Assembly: GCF_009932555.1 (NCBI RefSeq)
Contig: NZ_BLJO01000001.1
Span: 763,230-827,229, forward strand
Reading direction: 5' to 3'
DNA from: Steroidobacter agaridevorans
GTDB taxonomy: Bacteria; Pseudomonadota; Gammaproteobacteria; Steroidobacterales; Steroidobacteraceae
Length of the DNA stretch: 64,000 bases
Shown piece after piece: positions 18,577 through 26,312 of the stretch (positions are counted from its first letter, which is position 1; every line of letters begins with the position of its first letter). Under the pieces are notes generated by a model. That model did not search any database and was not told the DNA's origin. It saw only the letters and a program-made list of their open reading frames with translations. The translations under genes and the position numbers were made by a program.

Positions 18577-19065
18577 TCACGCGTCGGCGTTCCGCACGTC
18601 GCCTGCAAGGCTCTCTTCAGATCCGAGCAGCCCCTGCGCTCTCCACCGAAAGACGACCCAGGTAATCACCAGCATGACTATGAAGTCCAGCCGGCTGATC
18701 ACGATCTGCATCGGCGCATACGGTATCTCGAATCCTATTTGCTTTGCCCACACTGCCGGCAGAACGAACAGCGAGCTCGCTGCACTAAGGGCTGTGACGA
18801 CCATCGATGCAGGGGCGAAACGAGACCTGGAAAGGAGCAATGTTCCCGCGGCGATTCGCGCCAACGGGTAGATGTAAGACGTCGCGTAGAGCCAGATCGG
18901 CCATGCTGGCGCCTGAGCCTCCCCTCTGGTCAGATCCAGAACTCTCAGCAGCCCGAAGACATGCATCACTCCCGTTCCAACGCAATAGGTTCCCACGATC
19001 CGAAGCCACCAGAGGCCGCGGCTCTCAGGCTTCGATCCAGGTATCTCAGGTACGGGTAGCAACAC
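18577..19065 (-). CDS. Four-helix membrane protein of unknown function
   Basis: A 162-residue protein with about four hydrophobic segments (around GTYCVGTGVMHVFGLL, SYIYPLARIAAGTLLL, MVVTALSAASSLFVLPAVWA and IVMLVITWVVF). It would sit in the inner membrane. GTG 19065 has GGGAG upstream; a TTG at 19080 is an alternative. The attC-like repeat of the previous gene ends only about 20 bp before its ribosome binding site, as in cassette arrays. No family recognised. Confidence 0.6.
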   Translation of the reverse strand: MLLPVPEIPGSKPESRGLWWLRIVGTYCVGTGVMHVFGLLRVLDLTRGEAQAPAWPIWLYATSYIYPLARIAAGTLLLSRSRFAPASMVVTALSAASSLFVLPAVWAKQIGFEIPYAPMQIVISRLDFIVMLVITWVVFRWRAQGLLGSEESLAGDVRNADA

Positions 19066-19083
19066 CCGGATTTCTCCCAAAGA

Positions 19084-19106
19084 ATCTAACGATGTGCTTG
19101 TTAGAC
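19084..19106 (-). repeat. attC-like short inverted repeat, copy 2
   Basis: On the coding strand it reads GTCTAAC, nine bases, GTTAGAT. These are perfect fits to RYYYAAC and GTTRRRY, and the spacing equals copy 1. It overlaps the TAA stop of the 95-residue gene. The central palindrome of a full attC is absent. Confidence 0.5.
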
Positions 19107-19388
19107 GTTCTCATGTGCATGTAACGCGGCGACGAATGCGACGATGCTTGGCTCGATCGATGGGTGCATTTCCACCCATGCCGGATCCAGGTATTCAACA
19201 ACCGTCCTGCCGTCGAGGAGGCTCAGCACGGATGAGCTCTGCGACGCTTGCAGCAGGACGTGAGCACGATTCATGACCTTCTGAGCAAGAGCCGCATCGG
19301 ACTCACCGATGGCCTCGCCGCATTCCTTCTGAATGGCGACGACCAGCTTCCCAGCTGCAATCCCCACAGGATTTCGCTTCCGAGGCAT
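19101..19388 (-). CDS. Hypothetical 95-residue protein
   Basis: A small soluble protein beginning MPRKRNPVG, with a predicted helical middle (IQKECGEAIGESDAALAQKV) and the segment DGRTVVEYLDPAWVEMHPSI near the end. The ATG at 19388 is the only sensible start. The 3' half is duplicated as a shard at 17440-17590. Most differences between the copies leave the frame intact, which supports this being a translated gene. No recognised family. Confidence 0.6.
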   Translation of the reverse strand: MPRKRNPVGIAAGKLVVAIQKECGEAIGESDAALAQKVMNRAHVLLQASQSSSVLSLLDGRTVVEYLDPAWVEMHPSIEPSIVAFVAALHAHENV

Positions 19389-19454
19389 CAGGTATGACGC
19401 CGCAGGTCAGAGGCCGCCGCTGTTAGCATCGTGGCGCCAGATCCGTCAGCTGTC

Positions 19455-19792
19455 TCATTTGTCCTCCAAGCTGGCAATCTCTTTCAAGACGGCACTGCGA
19501 TTCTTTCGGTCTAGCAAGAAGCGAGGAAGCCTGCTTGCCAGCGACGAATTTCTGTTCGGTTCCCGGATTCGGACCGTGGCCTGCACGTAGTTTCTGATGA
19601 ACGATAGATGCGCTGAGTTGTATGCCCAGAACACGCTACCCTTCACTTCGCCTACCAGGGTTTGGCGCTCATGGCCCGCCAGCCGTTGCCGTCGCTGAAC
19701 ACATGCGCGCGACGCTGGCATCGTGGGCAGCGCACAGCCACCTCGCGCTGAAACTCAGCGTGGTACTTGCCGTTGTCGTGGAACCCGATCAT
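19455..19792 (-). pseudogene. Broken zinc-ribbon protein with internal deletion/frameshift
   Basis: One frame starts at ATG 19792 (MIGFHDNGKYHAEF) and runs through CPRC to a premature TAG after WRAMSAKPW. An overlapping frame then continues TLVGEVKGSVFWAYNSAHL, EPNRNSSLASRLP to the stop at 19455. In the family I have in mind (cassette-borne TFIIB-type zinc-ribbon proteins) these two parts belong to one protein with a second Cys pair and a DPxF/LPLWL segment between them. That middle part appears deleted here with a change of frame. The 88-residue C-terminal frame could still be expressed. Confidence 0.55.
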
Positions 19793-19899
19793 CTGACGTT
19801 CAGCTCGAGGCTGGCGCAGATGATTTCGTCTGTCAATGTCCTCACCGCTGTCCTTTTTCCGACTGGCCTTTCCCAGCGCAGGCGTCGATGTGCATCCAC

Positions 19900-20136
19900 T
19901 TACCAGCCAAACGGCAGCCACGCCACCAGCCTGCAGCGAACTTGCCCCGGGACCACCGTCGCGACGGCCAAGGAACCCACCGCGCCGACAAGCAGGATAC
20001 AAACGACCCAAGGCGGCAGGCCGAGGTTCCGGACTCTATCCGCGATCAGCACAAAGCCGAGCAGCGCTCCGACCATTAGCCAGGCCACCGTCGCTGTGAT
20101 GACGGCGGCGCGGCTGTACTGTTCCTTTTTGTTCAT
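19900..20136 (-). CDS. Small two-helix membrane protein
   Basis: A 78-residue protein (MNKKEQYSRAAVITATVAWL...) with two membrane helices and a charged loop (ADRVRN) between them. ATG 20136 is preceded by AGGGAGATGAG. No family is recognised. It directly follows the truncated shard at 20144-20229, whose stop codon lies in the leader of this gene. Confidence 0.5.
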   Translation of the reverse strand: MNKKEQYSRAAVITATVAWLMVGALLGFVLIADRVRNLGLPPWVVCILLVGAVGSLAVATVVPGQVRCRLVAWLPFGW

Positions 20137-20143
20137 GACGAGC

Positions 20144-20229
20144 TCATCTCCCTACAAGATGAACGAACCTGCCATAAAACCAAAGCAGCGGTAGAGAAGC
20201 CACGACGGCCACTCCGAGAAACACAAGAG
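20144..20229 (-). pseudogene. Truncated 3' copy of the zinc-ribbon membrane gene
   Basis: The minus strand encodes LVFLGVAVVASLPLLWFYGR and then FVHLVGR plus stop, nearly identical to the C-terminal 28 residues of the gene at 17083-17388. Similarity ends abruptly near 20229, next to the end of another decayed gene. Confidence 0.7.
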
Positions 20230-20237
20230 GCTCCGGC

Positions 20238-20567
20238 TCAGACCTGTGTGATTCCTATCGATGCGAGCTGTGCACGAAGCTGCGCGTACTTACTTTCGGA
20301 GCGGCGCAGCCTCTCAATCACATTGGATCTCCAGCGCTCCAGATTTGCCGTAACAGTCGGCAGCGCCTAGGCGCAAGCGCCGGGAGTATCGTCGAAGCCG
20401 AACTCGAAGCCACAGCTGCACATTTCAAACGAGGCCGCGCCATCGTCGTCGTAGGGAGCCAGCATAAGTTCGGGACTGCCGCAGACGGGACAACATCAGC
20501 AGCCGTCGTCGGCTCGATAAACCGTCAGCGGTTCTCCTGTCCGTGTGATGATGGCCCGCGTTTTCAT
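20238..20567 (-). pseudogene. Zinc-ribbon protein gene with two in-frame stops
   Basis: From ATG 20567 (MKTRAIITRTGEPLTVYRAD) a single frame runs 109 codons to TGA at 20238-20240. It is interrupted by TGA at 20496-20498 and TAG at 20367-20369. Between the stops it encodes CCPVCGSPELMLAPYDDD and MCSCGFEFGFDD, a zinc ribbon. After the second stop comes a helical tail with LERWRSNVIERLRR. Composition stays coding-like throughout, so two nonsense mutations in a former gene explain it best. Selenocysteine is unlikely because a second, TAG stop follows. Confidence 0.7.
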
Positions 20568-20569
20568 AG

Positions 20570-21010
20570 CTACGACGACAAGACGATCAGCGAAAGGAAT
20601 GCCCCCATGACCACGGCCGCTGTTGCCGAGATCTCCAGGTTCAAAGCAGACCAGCAGGAGGAACCTGCAATGCCGCTGCAGCCAAGCAGAAAAAAACCCA
20701 AACCACACAGCGATACCGACCATAACAGCGAAAGCAGGAACATTCGCTTGACCAGCGGCGAACCCTTGGCAATGCCTTCGGATCGACGCATGTTATAGCC
20801 CACGACAGGGCCCATGACTCCGCTCCAGACAAACGAGAATGCGAGAGCCGCCAACACGATCGTCAGCCACTTGATCTCTCGTCCCCTTGTCAAGGCGGAC
20901 AGCACCAGCCCAACTACAGCAATGCAGAAGCTAGCCGCCAGCGTGACGGGCAGACTGCGTATGACTCTGCCATTGAATGTCGAGGTCCAGTTGATGTTCT
21001 CAGTCTTCAC
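20570..21010 (-). CDS. Four-helix membrane protein of unknown function
   Basis: A 146-residue protein with about four membrane segments (LPVTLAASFCIAVVGLVL, WLTIVLAALAFSFVW, MFLLSLLWSVSLCGLGFFLL and a C-terminal one). GTG 21010 overlaps the stop of the upstream gene by 11 bases, so it is translationally coupled to the secreted TIMP-like protein. A longer start at 21061 would overlap more. No recognised family; the pairing suggests a shared envelope role. Confidence 0.6.
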   Translation of the reverse strand: MKTENINWTSTFNGRVIRSLPVTLAASFCIAVVGLVLSALTRGREIKWLTIVLAALAFSFVWSGVMGPVVGYNMRRSEGIAKGSPLVKRMFLLSLLWSVSLCGLGFFLLGCSGIAGSSCWSALNLEISATAAVVMGAFLSLIVLSS

Positions 21011-21530
21011 TCGATTCGCTTCCACTCGCCAGCATACCGCGCAGGTATTCCGCATCTTCACCGCCGCGCAGATTCATCGGGAAGGAGCGTGAACATCTGG
21101 AAAGGTCGTAGGGCTGCTGGCCGGCAGTGTATATCAGCCATTCATCCGAGAGCACAGCCACGCCAGATGCGGAGGGAAGCACCTCGCTGGCTACTTCAAT
21201 CCAAGGTGGATCGTTCCGTGCACTCCGACCGCAGGCGCCTCTGCCGACGACCGAGCGCACGCGAATCGTTTCACCCACCTTGTGTGTGCCCTTCAGCACT
21301 TCCTCGACTACGAATCGAGCCTCTTCGATTCTGTATGTCCCTGAGGGATCCTCAGGGTCGAGCGATTGTTCGACAGACACGACCTTGGCGATGACGACCG
21401 CGTCCGCTTCGGAGAACTCCTTCTTGATCTGTTCCTCCTCGGAGGAGGTATCCGGCGCGACACAGGAACACGCCTGCGCCTCTGAGAGCGCCGTCAACCC
21501 AATAGCCAGCACAATGTAAAGTGTCTTCAT
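21000..21530 (-). CDS. Secreted TIMP/NTR-like protein
   Basis: A 176-residue exported protein. The signal peptide MKTLYIVLAIGLTALSEAQA is followed directly by CSC, so the mature N-terminus is Cys21 in a CxC motif, as in tissue inhibitor of metalloproteinase-type (NTR) domains. The later EFSEADAVVIAKVVSVE segment and VLKGTHKVGETIRVRS fit bacterial members. Four or more further Cys could form disulfides. Some such domains bind and block metalloproteases, but this is not shown for bacterial homologues. It is first of a two-gene unit in the island. Confidence 0.65.
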   Translation of the reverse strand: MKTLYIVLAIGLTALSEAQACSCVAPDTSSEEEQIKKEFSEADAVVIAKVVSVEQSLDPEDPSGTYRIEEARFVVEEVLKGTHKVGETIRVRSVVGRGACGRSARNDPPWIEVASEVLPSASGVAVLSDEWLIYTAGQQPYDLSRCSRSFPMNLRGGEDAEYLRGMLASGSESSED

Positions 21531-21686
21531 CTGGTAAGCCGCGCCGCCAAGATAGCGCCGCATAGCTGCCAGCGCCAAACTCATCTTCACCAGTTATCGG
21601 GAATAACGGTATGCCCAGCCGGTCGGTGACAGCCAACCGGCGCGCTCGTATATTGCGCGCCCTTTGTTCCACTGCTCCTGGTATTT

Positions 21687-22865
21687 GTGCCGCCTTTCGA
21701 CCCGCCGCGCACCGTCGCGCCTTCCCGTAGTCCCGCCTGGCAAAAGAACGTTTCGATCTGGCTGAAAGGCTTCCTCCCCGCTCCGCTCACCGTGGATACG
21801 TCGGAGCAATGGCGCGCCATCGTCGGCGCCATGCTGGGCATCGTGATCACAGCGGTGTTATGTCGTCTCTGCGCAAGCCCGGAGACAGCGATGTGGTTGA
21901 TCGCGCCGCTCGGCGCGACCGCCGTGCTGGTGTTCGCCGTTCCTGCGAGTCCCTTGGCGCAGCCATGGGCTGTGGTCGGCGGCAACACCGTTTCCGCGTT
22001 GATGGGCGTGCTGTGCGTCCAGCTGATTCACGATCCGGCTCTGGCCGCAGGCGTCGCGGTCGCTGCGGCGGTTGTGACGATGTTTGCTCTGCGTTGCCTG
22101 CATCCGCCAGGGGGTGCTGCTGCCCTCCTCGCCGTGCTCACACAGGCCAGCTCGCTCGACTTCGTGCTGTTCCCCGTGCTGACCAACAGCGTGCTGCTGG
22201 TGCTCGTCGGCATCGTCTACAACACGGCAACCGGCCGCCGCTACCCGCACGGCCAGGGGGTCGAGCGTGTGCACACGCCGAAGAGCCGTTTCAGCTCCGC
22301 CGATCTCGACGAGGTGCTGAAACGTTACAACCAGGTGCTCGACGTGAGCCGCGACGAGCTGGAGAACATCCTGCACATGGCCGAGATGAACGCCATGGAG
22401 CGGCGGATGAGCGAGCTGCGCTGCGAAGACATCATGACGCGCACGGTGTTCACGGTCGAATACGGCACCGACCTGCAAGAAGCCTGGGCGCTCATGCGCC
22501 GTCATCGGGTCAAGGCGCTGCCCGTCGTCGATCGGCAGCGACGCATCATCGGCATCATCTCGCTCGCCGACTTCATGCGCCACGCCGACGTGGACCGCAG
22601 CGACCACATGCGCGAGCGGCTCAACCTCCTGATCAAGCGCAGCGGCAACTCGCATACGACCAAGCCGGAAGCCGTCGGCCAGATCATGTGCTCCAAGGTG
22701 CGCGTCGTCAGCGCGGACCGATCGGTCGGCGAACTGATGCCGATCTTCTCCGAGCACGGCCACCATCACATCCCCGTCATCTGCGACGACAACCGGCTGG
22801 TCGGCATCATCACCCAGTCGGATTTCGTGCGCGCGCTGTATCGATCGGGCGGCGTGCAAGGCTGA
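21687..22865 (+). CDS. HPP-family membrane protein with tandem CBS domains
   Basis: A 392-residue protein. About four membrane helices carry the HPP signature (LRCLHPPGGAAALLA) at roughly residues 45-190, followed by a helical linker and two CBS domains (about 245-300 and 325-385; ITRTVF-like and IMCSKVRVV starts, each ending IIxxxDF). HPP proteins are implicated in nitrite transport, and CBS pairs usually sense adenine nucleotides. The start is GTG 21687 with a weak ribosome site. It is monocistronic; the minus-strand frame covering it is a shadow. Confidence 0.85.
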   Translation: MPPFDPPRTVAPSRSPAWQKNVSIWLKGFLPAPLTVDTSEQWRAIVGAMLGIVITAVLCRLCASPETAMWLIAPLGATAVLVFAVPASPLAQPWAVVGGNTVSALMGVLCVQLIHDPALAAGVAVAAAVVTMFALRCLHPPGGAAALLAVLTQASSLDFVLFPVLTNSVLLVLVGIVYNTATGRRYPHGQGVERVHTPKSRFSSADLDEVLKRYNQVLDVSRDELENILHMAEMNAMERRMSELRCEDIMTRTVFTVEYGTDLQEAWALMRRHRVKALPVVDRQRRIIGIISLADFMRHADVDRSDHMRERLNLLIKRSGNSHTTKPEAVGQIMCSKVRVVSADRSVGELMPIFSEHGHHHIPVICDDNRLVGIITQSDFVRALYRSGGVQG

Positions 22866-22963
22866 AGCGGCGGTAGGCGCCCGCCCATGGCCGAGCGGCC
22901 CGCATCTCTTTAATATATGGCGCGTTCGGCGCACAGCCGCCCGCCTGTCACGGAGTTGCTCCC

Positions 22964-24154
22964 TTGTTCGAGAACCTGCAAGCGCTTCCCGAGGACCCCA
23001 TCCTCGGCCTGATGGCTGCCTTTCGCGCCGACACGGCCACCACGAAAATCGATCTGGGCGTCGGCGTTTACAAAGACGAGCACGGCAAAACCCCGGTGTT
23101 GCGCGCCGTACGGGCCGCCGAGCAGGCGGTGCTCGCCGACCAACAGACCAAGACGTACGTGGGTCCGGCCGGTAACGAGCAATTCAATGCGCTGATCGCC
23201 GAGCTGGTTCTCGGCAGTAAACATCCGGCACTGACCAGCGGCCGCGTACGCGCCGTGCAAGCGCCGGGTGGATGCGGAGCCTTGCGTTTGGGCGCTGAAC
23301 TGCTGACGGTCGGCGGCGCCCGCCCGACGGTTCACGTCAGCGATCCGACCTGGGCGAATCACGTGCCGCTGCTCAGTGGTGCGGGATTGAAGCTCGAGCG
23401 CTACCCCTATTTCGAACATCGCACCGGCACCGTTAAATTCGATGCCATGCTCGAGCGCCTGAGCTCGCTGCCCGCGGGCGATGTCGTGTTGTTGCACGGC
23501 TGCTGTCACAACCCCACCGGTGCGGATCTGTCGATCGCGCAGTGGCGCAAGATTGCCGATGTGTTGTTGCAACGTCGGCTCGTGCCGTACGTCGACATCG
23601 CATATCAAGGCCTGGGCGAAGGCATCGACGAGGACGCCGAAGGGGCTCGCTTGATTGCAGCGACGGTCCCCGAAGCGCTCATCGCCGTGTCCTGCTCGAA
23701 GAACTTTGGTTTGTATCGCGAACGCGTGGGCGCCCTCATGGTGCTGACGGAGTCCAGCACTCAGACGACCGCAACGGCCAGCCATCTCCGCAAAATCGCT
23801 CGTGGCATTTGGTCGATGCCGCCGGATCACGGGGCGGCCATCGTCGCTCGCATCCTGAGCGACGCGAAGCTCAACCAGGACTGGCGCTACGAAGTCGACG
23901 CCATGCGCAATCGGATGCTTTCGCTCCGTAGCGCGCTGTCGGCGGCGTTGGCCAAGACGTGCAGCGCCGAGATGGCTTCTGTAATCGAGAAACAGCGCGG
24001 CATGTTCTCGACCATCCCGGTGACGCCGGAGGCGGCCGATACACTGCGTCAGCAGCATCACATCTATATGACACGCGATGGCCGTATCAACATCGCCGGT
24101 GTCAGCATGGCAGCGATCGATTACATCGCCAAGGCGATCGGTTCCGTCGCCTGA
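22964..24154 (+). CDS. Aromatic/aspartate aminotransferase (class I, PLP)
   Basis: A 396-residue AspC/TyrB-type aminotransferase, swapping amino groups between aspartate or aromatic amino acids and 2-oxoacids. It begins LFENLQALPEDPILGL, exactly as family members do, from TTG 22964 with GGAG upstream. The IDLGVGVYKDEHG motif, the CHNPTGADLS substrate loop, VDIAYQGLGEG and the PLP lysine in SCSKNFGLYRERVG are visible. It is followed one base later by a VOC-family gene. Whether it acts mainly in aspartate or tyrosine metabolism cannot be told. Confidence 0.93.
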   Translation: MFENLQALPEDPILGLMAAFRADTATTKIDLGVGVYKDEHGKTPVLRAVRAAEQAVLADQQTKTYVGPAGNEQFNALIAELVLGSKHPALTSGRVRAVQAPGGCGALRLGAELLTVGGARPTVHVSDPTWANHVPLLSGAGLKLERYPYFEHRTGTVKFDAMLERLSSLPAGDVVLLHGCCHNPTGADLSIAQWRKIADVLLQRRLVPYVDIAYQGLGEGIDEDAEGARLIAATVPEALIAVSCSKNFGLYRERVGALMVLTESSTQTTATASHLRKIARGIWSMPPDHGAAIVARILSDAKLNQDWRYEVDAMRNRMLSLRSALSAALAKTCSAEMASVIEKQRGMFSTIPVTPEAADTLRQQHHIYMTRDGRINIAGVSMAAIDYIAKAIGSVA

Positions 24155-24155
24155 C

Positions 24156-24536
24156 ATGCTCCACCACATCTCGTTCGCCGTCCGCGATCTGCAGCGGGCG
24201 GCGTCCTTCTACGACGCGGCGCTGGCGCCGCTGGGCTTCGTGCGTGTCTGGAGCGACGACACGGCGGCAGGTTATGGCTATCCGGGTGGCAACGACAAAC
24301 TGGCATTGAAGCTGGTGCCGGAAGGGATTGCCATTCCGGGGCCCGGTTTTCATCTGGCGTTGGCGGCCCAAACCCACGATCAAGTCGATCGTTTTCACGC
24401 CGCCGCCCTGGCACACGGTGGGCAAGATAACGGGCCGCCGGGACTGCGTCCCGATTACGGCCCGCACTATTACGCCGCGTTCGTGCTCGACCCCGACGGC
24501 TATCGGATCGAAGCCGTCACCAATACGCCCGTCTGA
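24156..24536 (+). CDS. VOC-family (glyoxalase/bleomycin resistance fold) protein
   Basis: A 126-residue protein of the vicinal-oxygen-chelate fold: MLHHISFAVRDLQRAASFYD at the start supplies the first metal His, and FVLDPDGYRIEAV at the end the Glu. These single-module VOC proteins are often glyoxalase-I-like or antibiotic-binding, but the role is not predictable. The ATG lies 1 base after the aminotransferase stop, so the two are co-transcribed. Confidence 0.85.
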   Translation: MLHHISFAVRDLQRAASFYDAALAPLGFVRVWSDDTAAGYGYPGGNDKLALKLVPEGIAIPGPGFHLALAAQTHDQVDRFHAAALAHGGQDNGPPGLRPDYGPHYYAAFVLDPDGYRIEAVTNTPV

Positions 24537-24539
24537 CGG

Positions 24540-24959
24540 CTACCTTTCCAGGAATTGTTCCTGGCCCGCGAAGCCGATGCGGTGCATGCCGCTGCGCTGC
24601 GCGCTGCCAAGCACCTGCGCGACGCGATCGTACTTCGCGCGCTTGTCGGGTCGAACATGCAGCTCGGGCTGATTGGGCTTGGCTGCCTCGGCACGGAAGT
24701 ACTGCTCCAGTTGCGCGAGGCTGTCGATCACGGCGCCGTTCCACAGAATGGTGCCGTCGTAATCGATCGTCAGATCGATTTTTTCCGTCGCGGGCGTTCC
24801 GCCATCGGCAACGGGCATATCCAGTTTGATGTTGTTGGTCATCACCGGCAGCGTGATGATGAACATGATCAGCAGCACCAGCATGACGTCGATCAACGGC
24901 GTCGTGTTCATATCGACCAACGGCTCGCCATTGCCACCCGCGGAAACGCTCATCGCCAT
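24540..24959 (-). CDS. ExbD/TolR-family biopolymer transport protein (orphan)
   Basis: A 139-residue protein with one N-terminal membrane helix bearing the functional Asp (DMNTTPLIDVMLVLLIMF) and a periplasmic domain with the typical VRPDKRAKYDRVAQVL stretch. ExbD works with ExbB and TonB to energise outer-membrane receptors such as the two TonB receptors in this window. No exbB or tonB gene is adjacent. Instead a 286-bp inverted-repeat element begins 34 bp upstream of the ATG, so an original operon may have been interrupted. AGGAG precedes the start. Confidence 0.92.
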   Translation of the reverse strand: MAMSVSAGGNGEPLVDMNTTPLIDVMLVLLIMFIITLPVMTNNIKLDMPVADGGTPATEKIDLTIDYDGTILWNGAVIDSLAQLEQYFRAEAAKPNQPELHVRPDKRAKYDRVAQVLGSAQRSGMHRIGFAGQEQFLER

Positions 24960-24993
24960 GACGTAACTCCTTTCTGTGAGAGCTATCGACTAA

Positions 24994-25279
24994 AGGGCCT
25001 GTGAACACTCATTTGATGGGTTGCGTTGCGCCTCCAATCGCCTGCAGCAAGGCGCAAAGCGCAGCCCATATGTCGATATGGGCAAGCTTTGTAACGCAGC
25101 GGCAGGCGATTCGAGGCGCAACCCATTTAATGAATAAATATCCTTTAATGGGACGAGCTATTGCGGTTCAGGACGTCGTTACTCCTCCCTTATGTACGGA
25201 GAGTACACGGCGGTCGTCGCGCCTAGCCCTGAACCGCAATAGCTCGTCGCAGCCCATCAAATGAGTGTTCGCAGGCCCT
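24994..25279. repeat. 286-bp multi-hairpin inverted-repeat element
   Basis: The ends, 24994-25025 and 25248-25279, are 32-bp inverted repeats matching at 30 positions. Nested inside, one after the other, are three further hairpins: 25026-25045 with 25102-25121 (19 of 20 pairs, containing an inner palindrome CCCATAT/ATATGGG at 25066-25083); CCCATTTAA (25122-25130) with TTTAATGGG (25144-25152); and a perfect 21-bp pair at 25152-25172 and 25228-25248. The whole strand folds into a closed stem with three arms. There is no ORF, no transposase and no clear target duplication. Nothing else was seen in the 24960-25384 gap. Confidence 0.85.
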
Positions 25280-25384
25280 CAGCTGGTTCGCGCAATGGAT
25301 GGAAACTAACGCGGCGCGCGCCCGGTTCAAGCCGGTACAAGCCACTTGAACTTCCCCGCCGGGCGCCGGTCGATATGAATTCGG

Positions 25385-26236
25385 CTAATGTTTTCTCGTC
25401 GCTGTGACGAGCCAGCACGCCATATTGAAGCGGGCGGCGCCATTCTTGATATAGGGTTGGAATGCCGCGTGCACGACTTCTGTCACGCGCGCTCGCGTCG
25501 CCTCGTCCACTTCTTTCAATGCCAGCCCCACGGGACCGAGCCTGGTCACATAGGCCAGCAGCTCGTTCTCGGCGACTGTTCCTTCCACATCCAGCGGCTG
25601 AAGGTCGATATCGCTCCAACCAGCGGCTCGCAGGATGAGTCGGACCCGATCGCCGTCCGCGAACGCGAACTGGCCAGGAGCATTCGGGTCGGGCTTCGGC
25701 ATGTTTGTCAGTAACGGCTCAGCCGCGCGTTTTGCCGTCGTCATGAACGGGTTCTCCGCGGGACTTCGCCACGCAACGAAGGCGAGCTTCGCACCGGTAC
25801 GCATCGCGCGACGTATGTTGTCGAACGCTGCTTCCGGAGCATCGAAGAACATCACGCCGAACCGTGAAATCATCGCGTCGAAGCTGCCGGCGTCGAACGC
25901 ATGGGTCTGCGCATCGGCCTGCACGAACGTCGCTGTGTCGATTCCATCGGCGGCCGCACGCTGCTTCGCCGCCGCGAGCAACGGCCCGGAAATATCCACG
26001 CCGACACATCTGCCGCTCGCGCCCAATCGTTGCGCCATCGCAAGCGTCGTCGCGCCGGAGCCGCAGCCCACATCGAGCACCCGACCGCCCTGCCCCGGAA
26101 ATGCCGCGTCGATCAATGGCGCTGCCAACGGCGCCAGCATCCGATCGAGCACCGGCTGCATTTCCACCCAGGTTCGCCCGGACGCGTCGTTCCAGAGCGC
26201 CACCTGATCCTGATTGGCTGCGAGTGCTTCGCTCAT
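25385..26236 (-). CDS. SAM-dependent methyltransferase, class I
   Basis: A 283-residue Rossmann-fold methyltransferase. Motif I is VLDVGCGSGATTLAMA, followed by VDIS for the SAM ribose acid, FVQADAQTHAF and FDAMISRFGVMFFDAP. It is of the UbiE/type 11 sort, so a small-molecule acceptor is likely, but which one is unknown. ATG 26236 has GGGGGA upstream. It lies alone, with 76 bp to the beta-lactamase gene. Confidence 0.88.
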   Translation of the reverse strand: MSEALAANQDQVALWNDASGRTWVEMQPVLDRMLAPLAAPLIDAAFPGQGGRVLDVGCGSGATTLAMAQRLGASGRCVGVDISGPLLAAAKQRAAADGIDTATFVQADAQTHAFDAGSFDAMISRFGVMFFDAPEAAFDNIRRAMRTGAKLAFVAWRSPAENPFMTTAKRAAEPLLTNMPKPDPNAPGQFAFADGDRVRLILRAAGWSDIDLQPLDVEGTVAENELLAYVTRLGPVGLALKEVDEATRARVTEVVHAAFQPYIKNGAARFNMACWLVTATRKH

Positions 26237-26312
26237 AAGTCCCCCGTCTGCATTGCCTCGGCGACAGCCACTGTACAAGTTCAAGCGGGCTTGAGGTCAA
26301 GGGGGGCAAGCG

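Noticed and set aside
17423-19106. The 23-bp repeats as complete attC recombination sites
   Set aside because: Only outer core sites are present; at 23 bp they lack the inner boxes and variable stem needed for a folded attC, so they are reported as attC-like only.
20496-20498. In-frame TGA next to Cys codons as a selenocysteine site
   Set aside because: A second in-frame stop (TAG) follows in the same gene and no SECIS-like hairpin stands out; nonsense mutation is simpler.
24994-25279. Insertion sequence or CRISPR array
   Set aside because: No transposase frame, no regular repeat-spacer pattern; the element is only nested inverted repeats.
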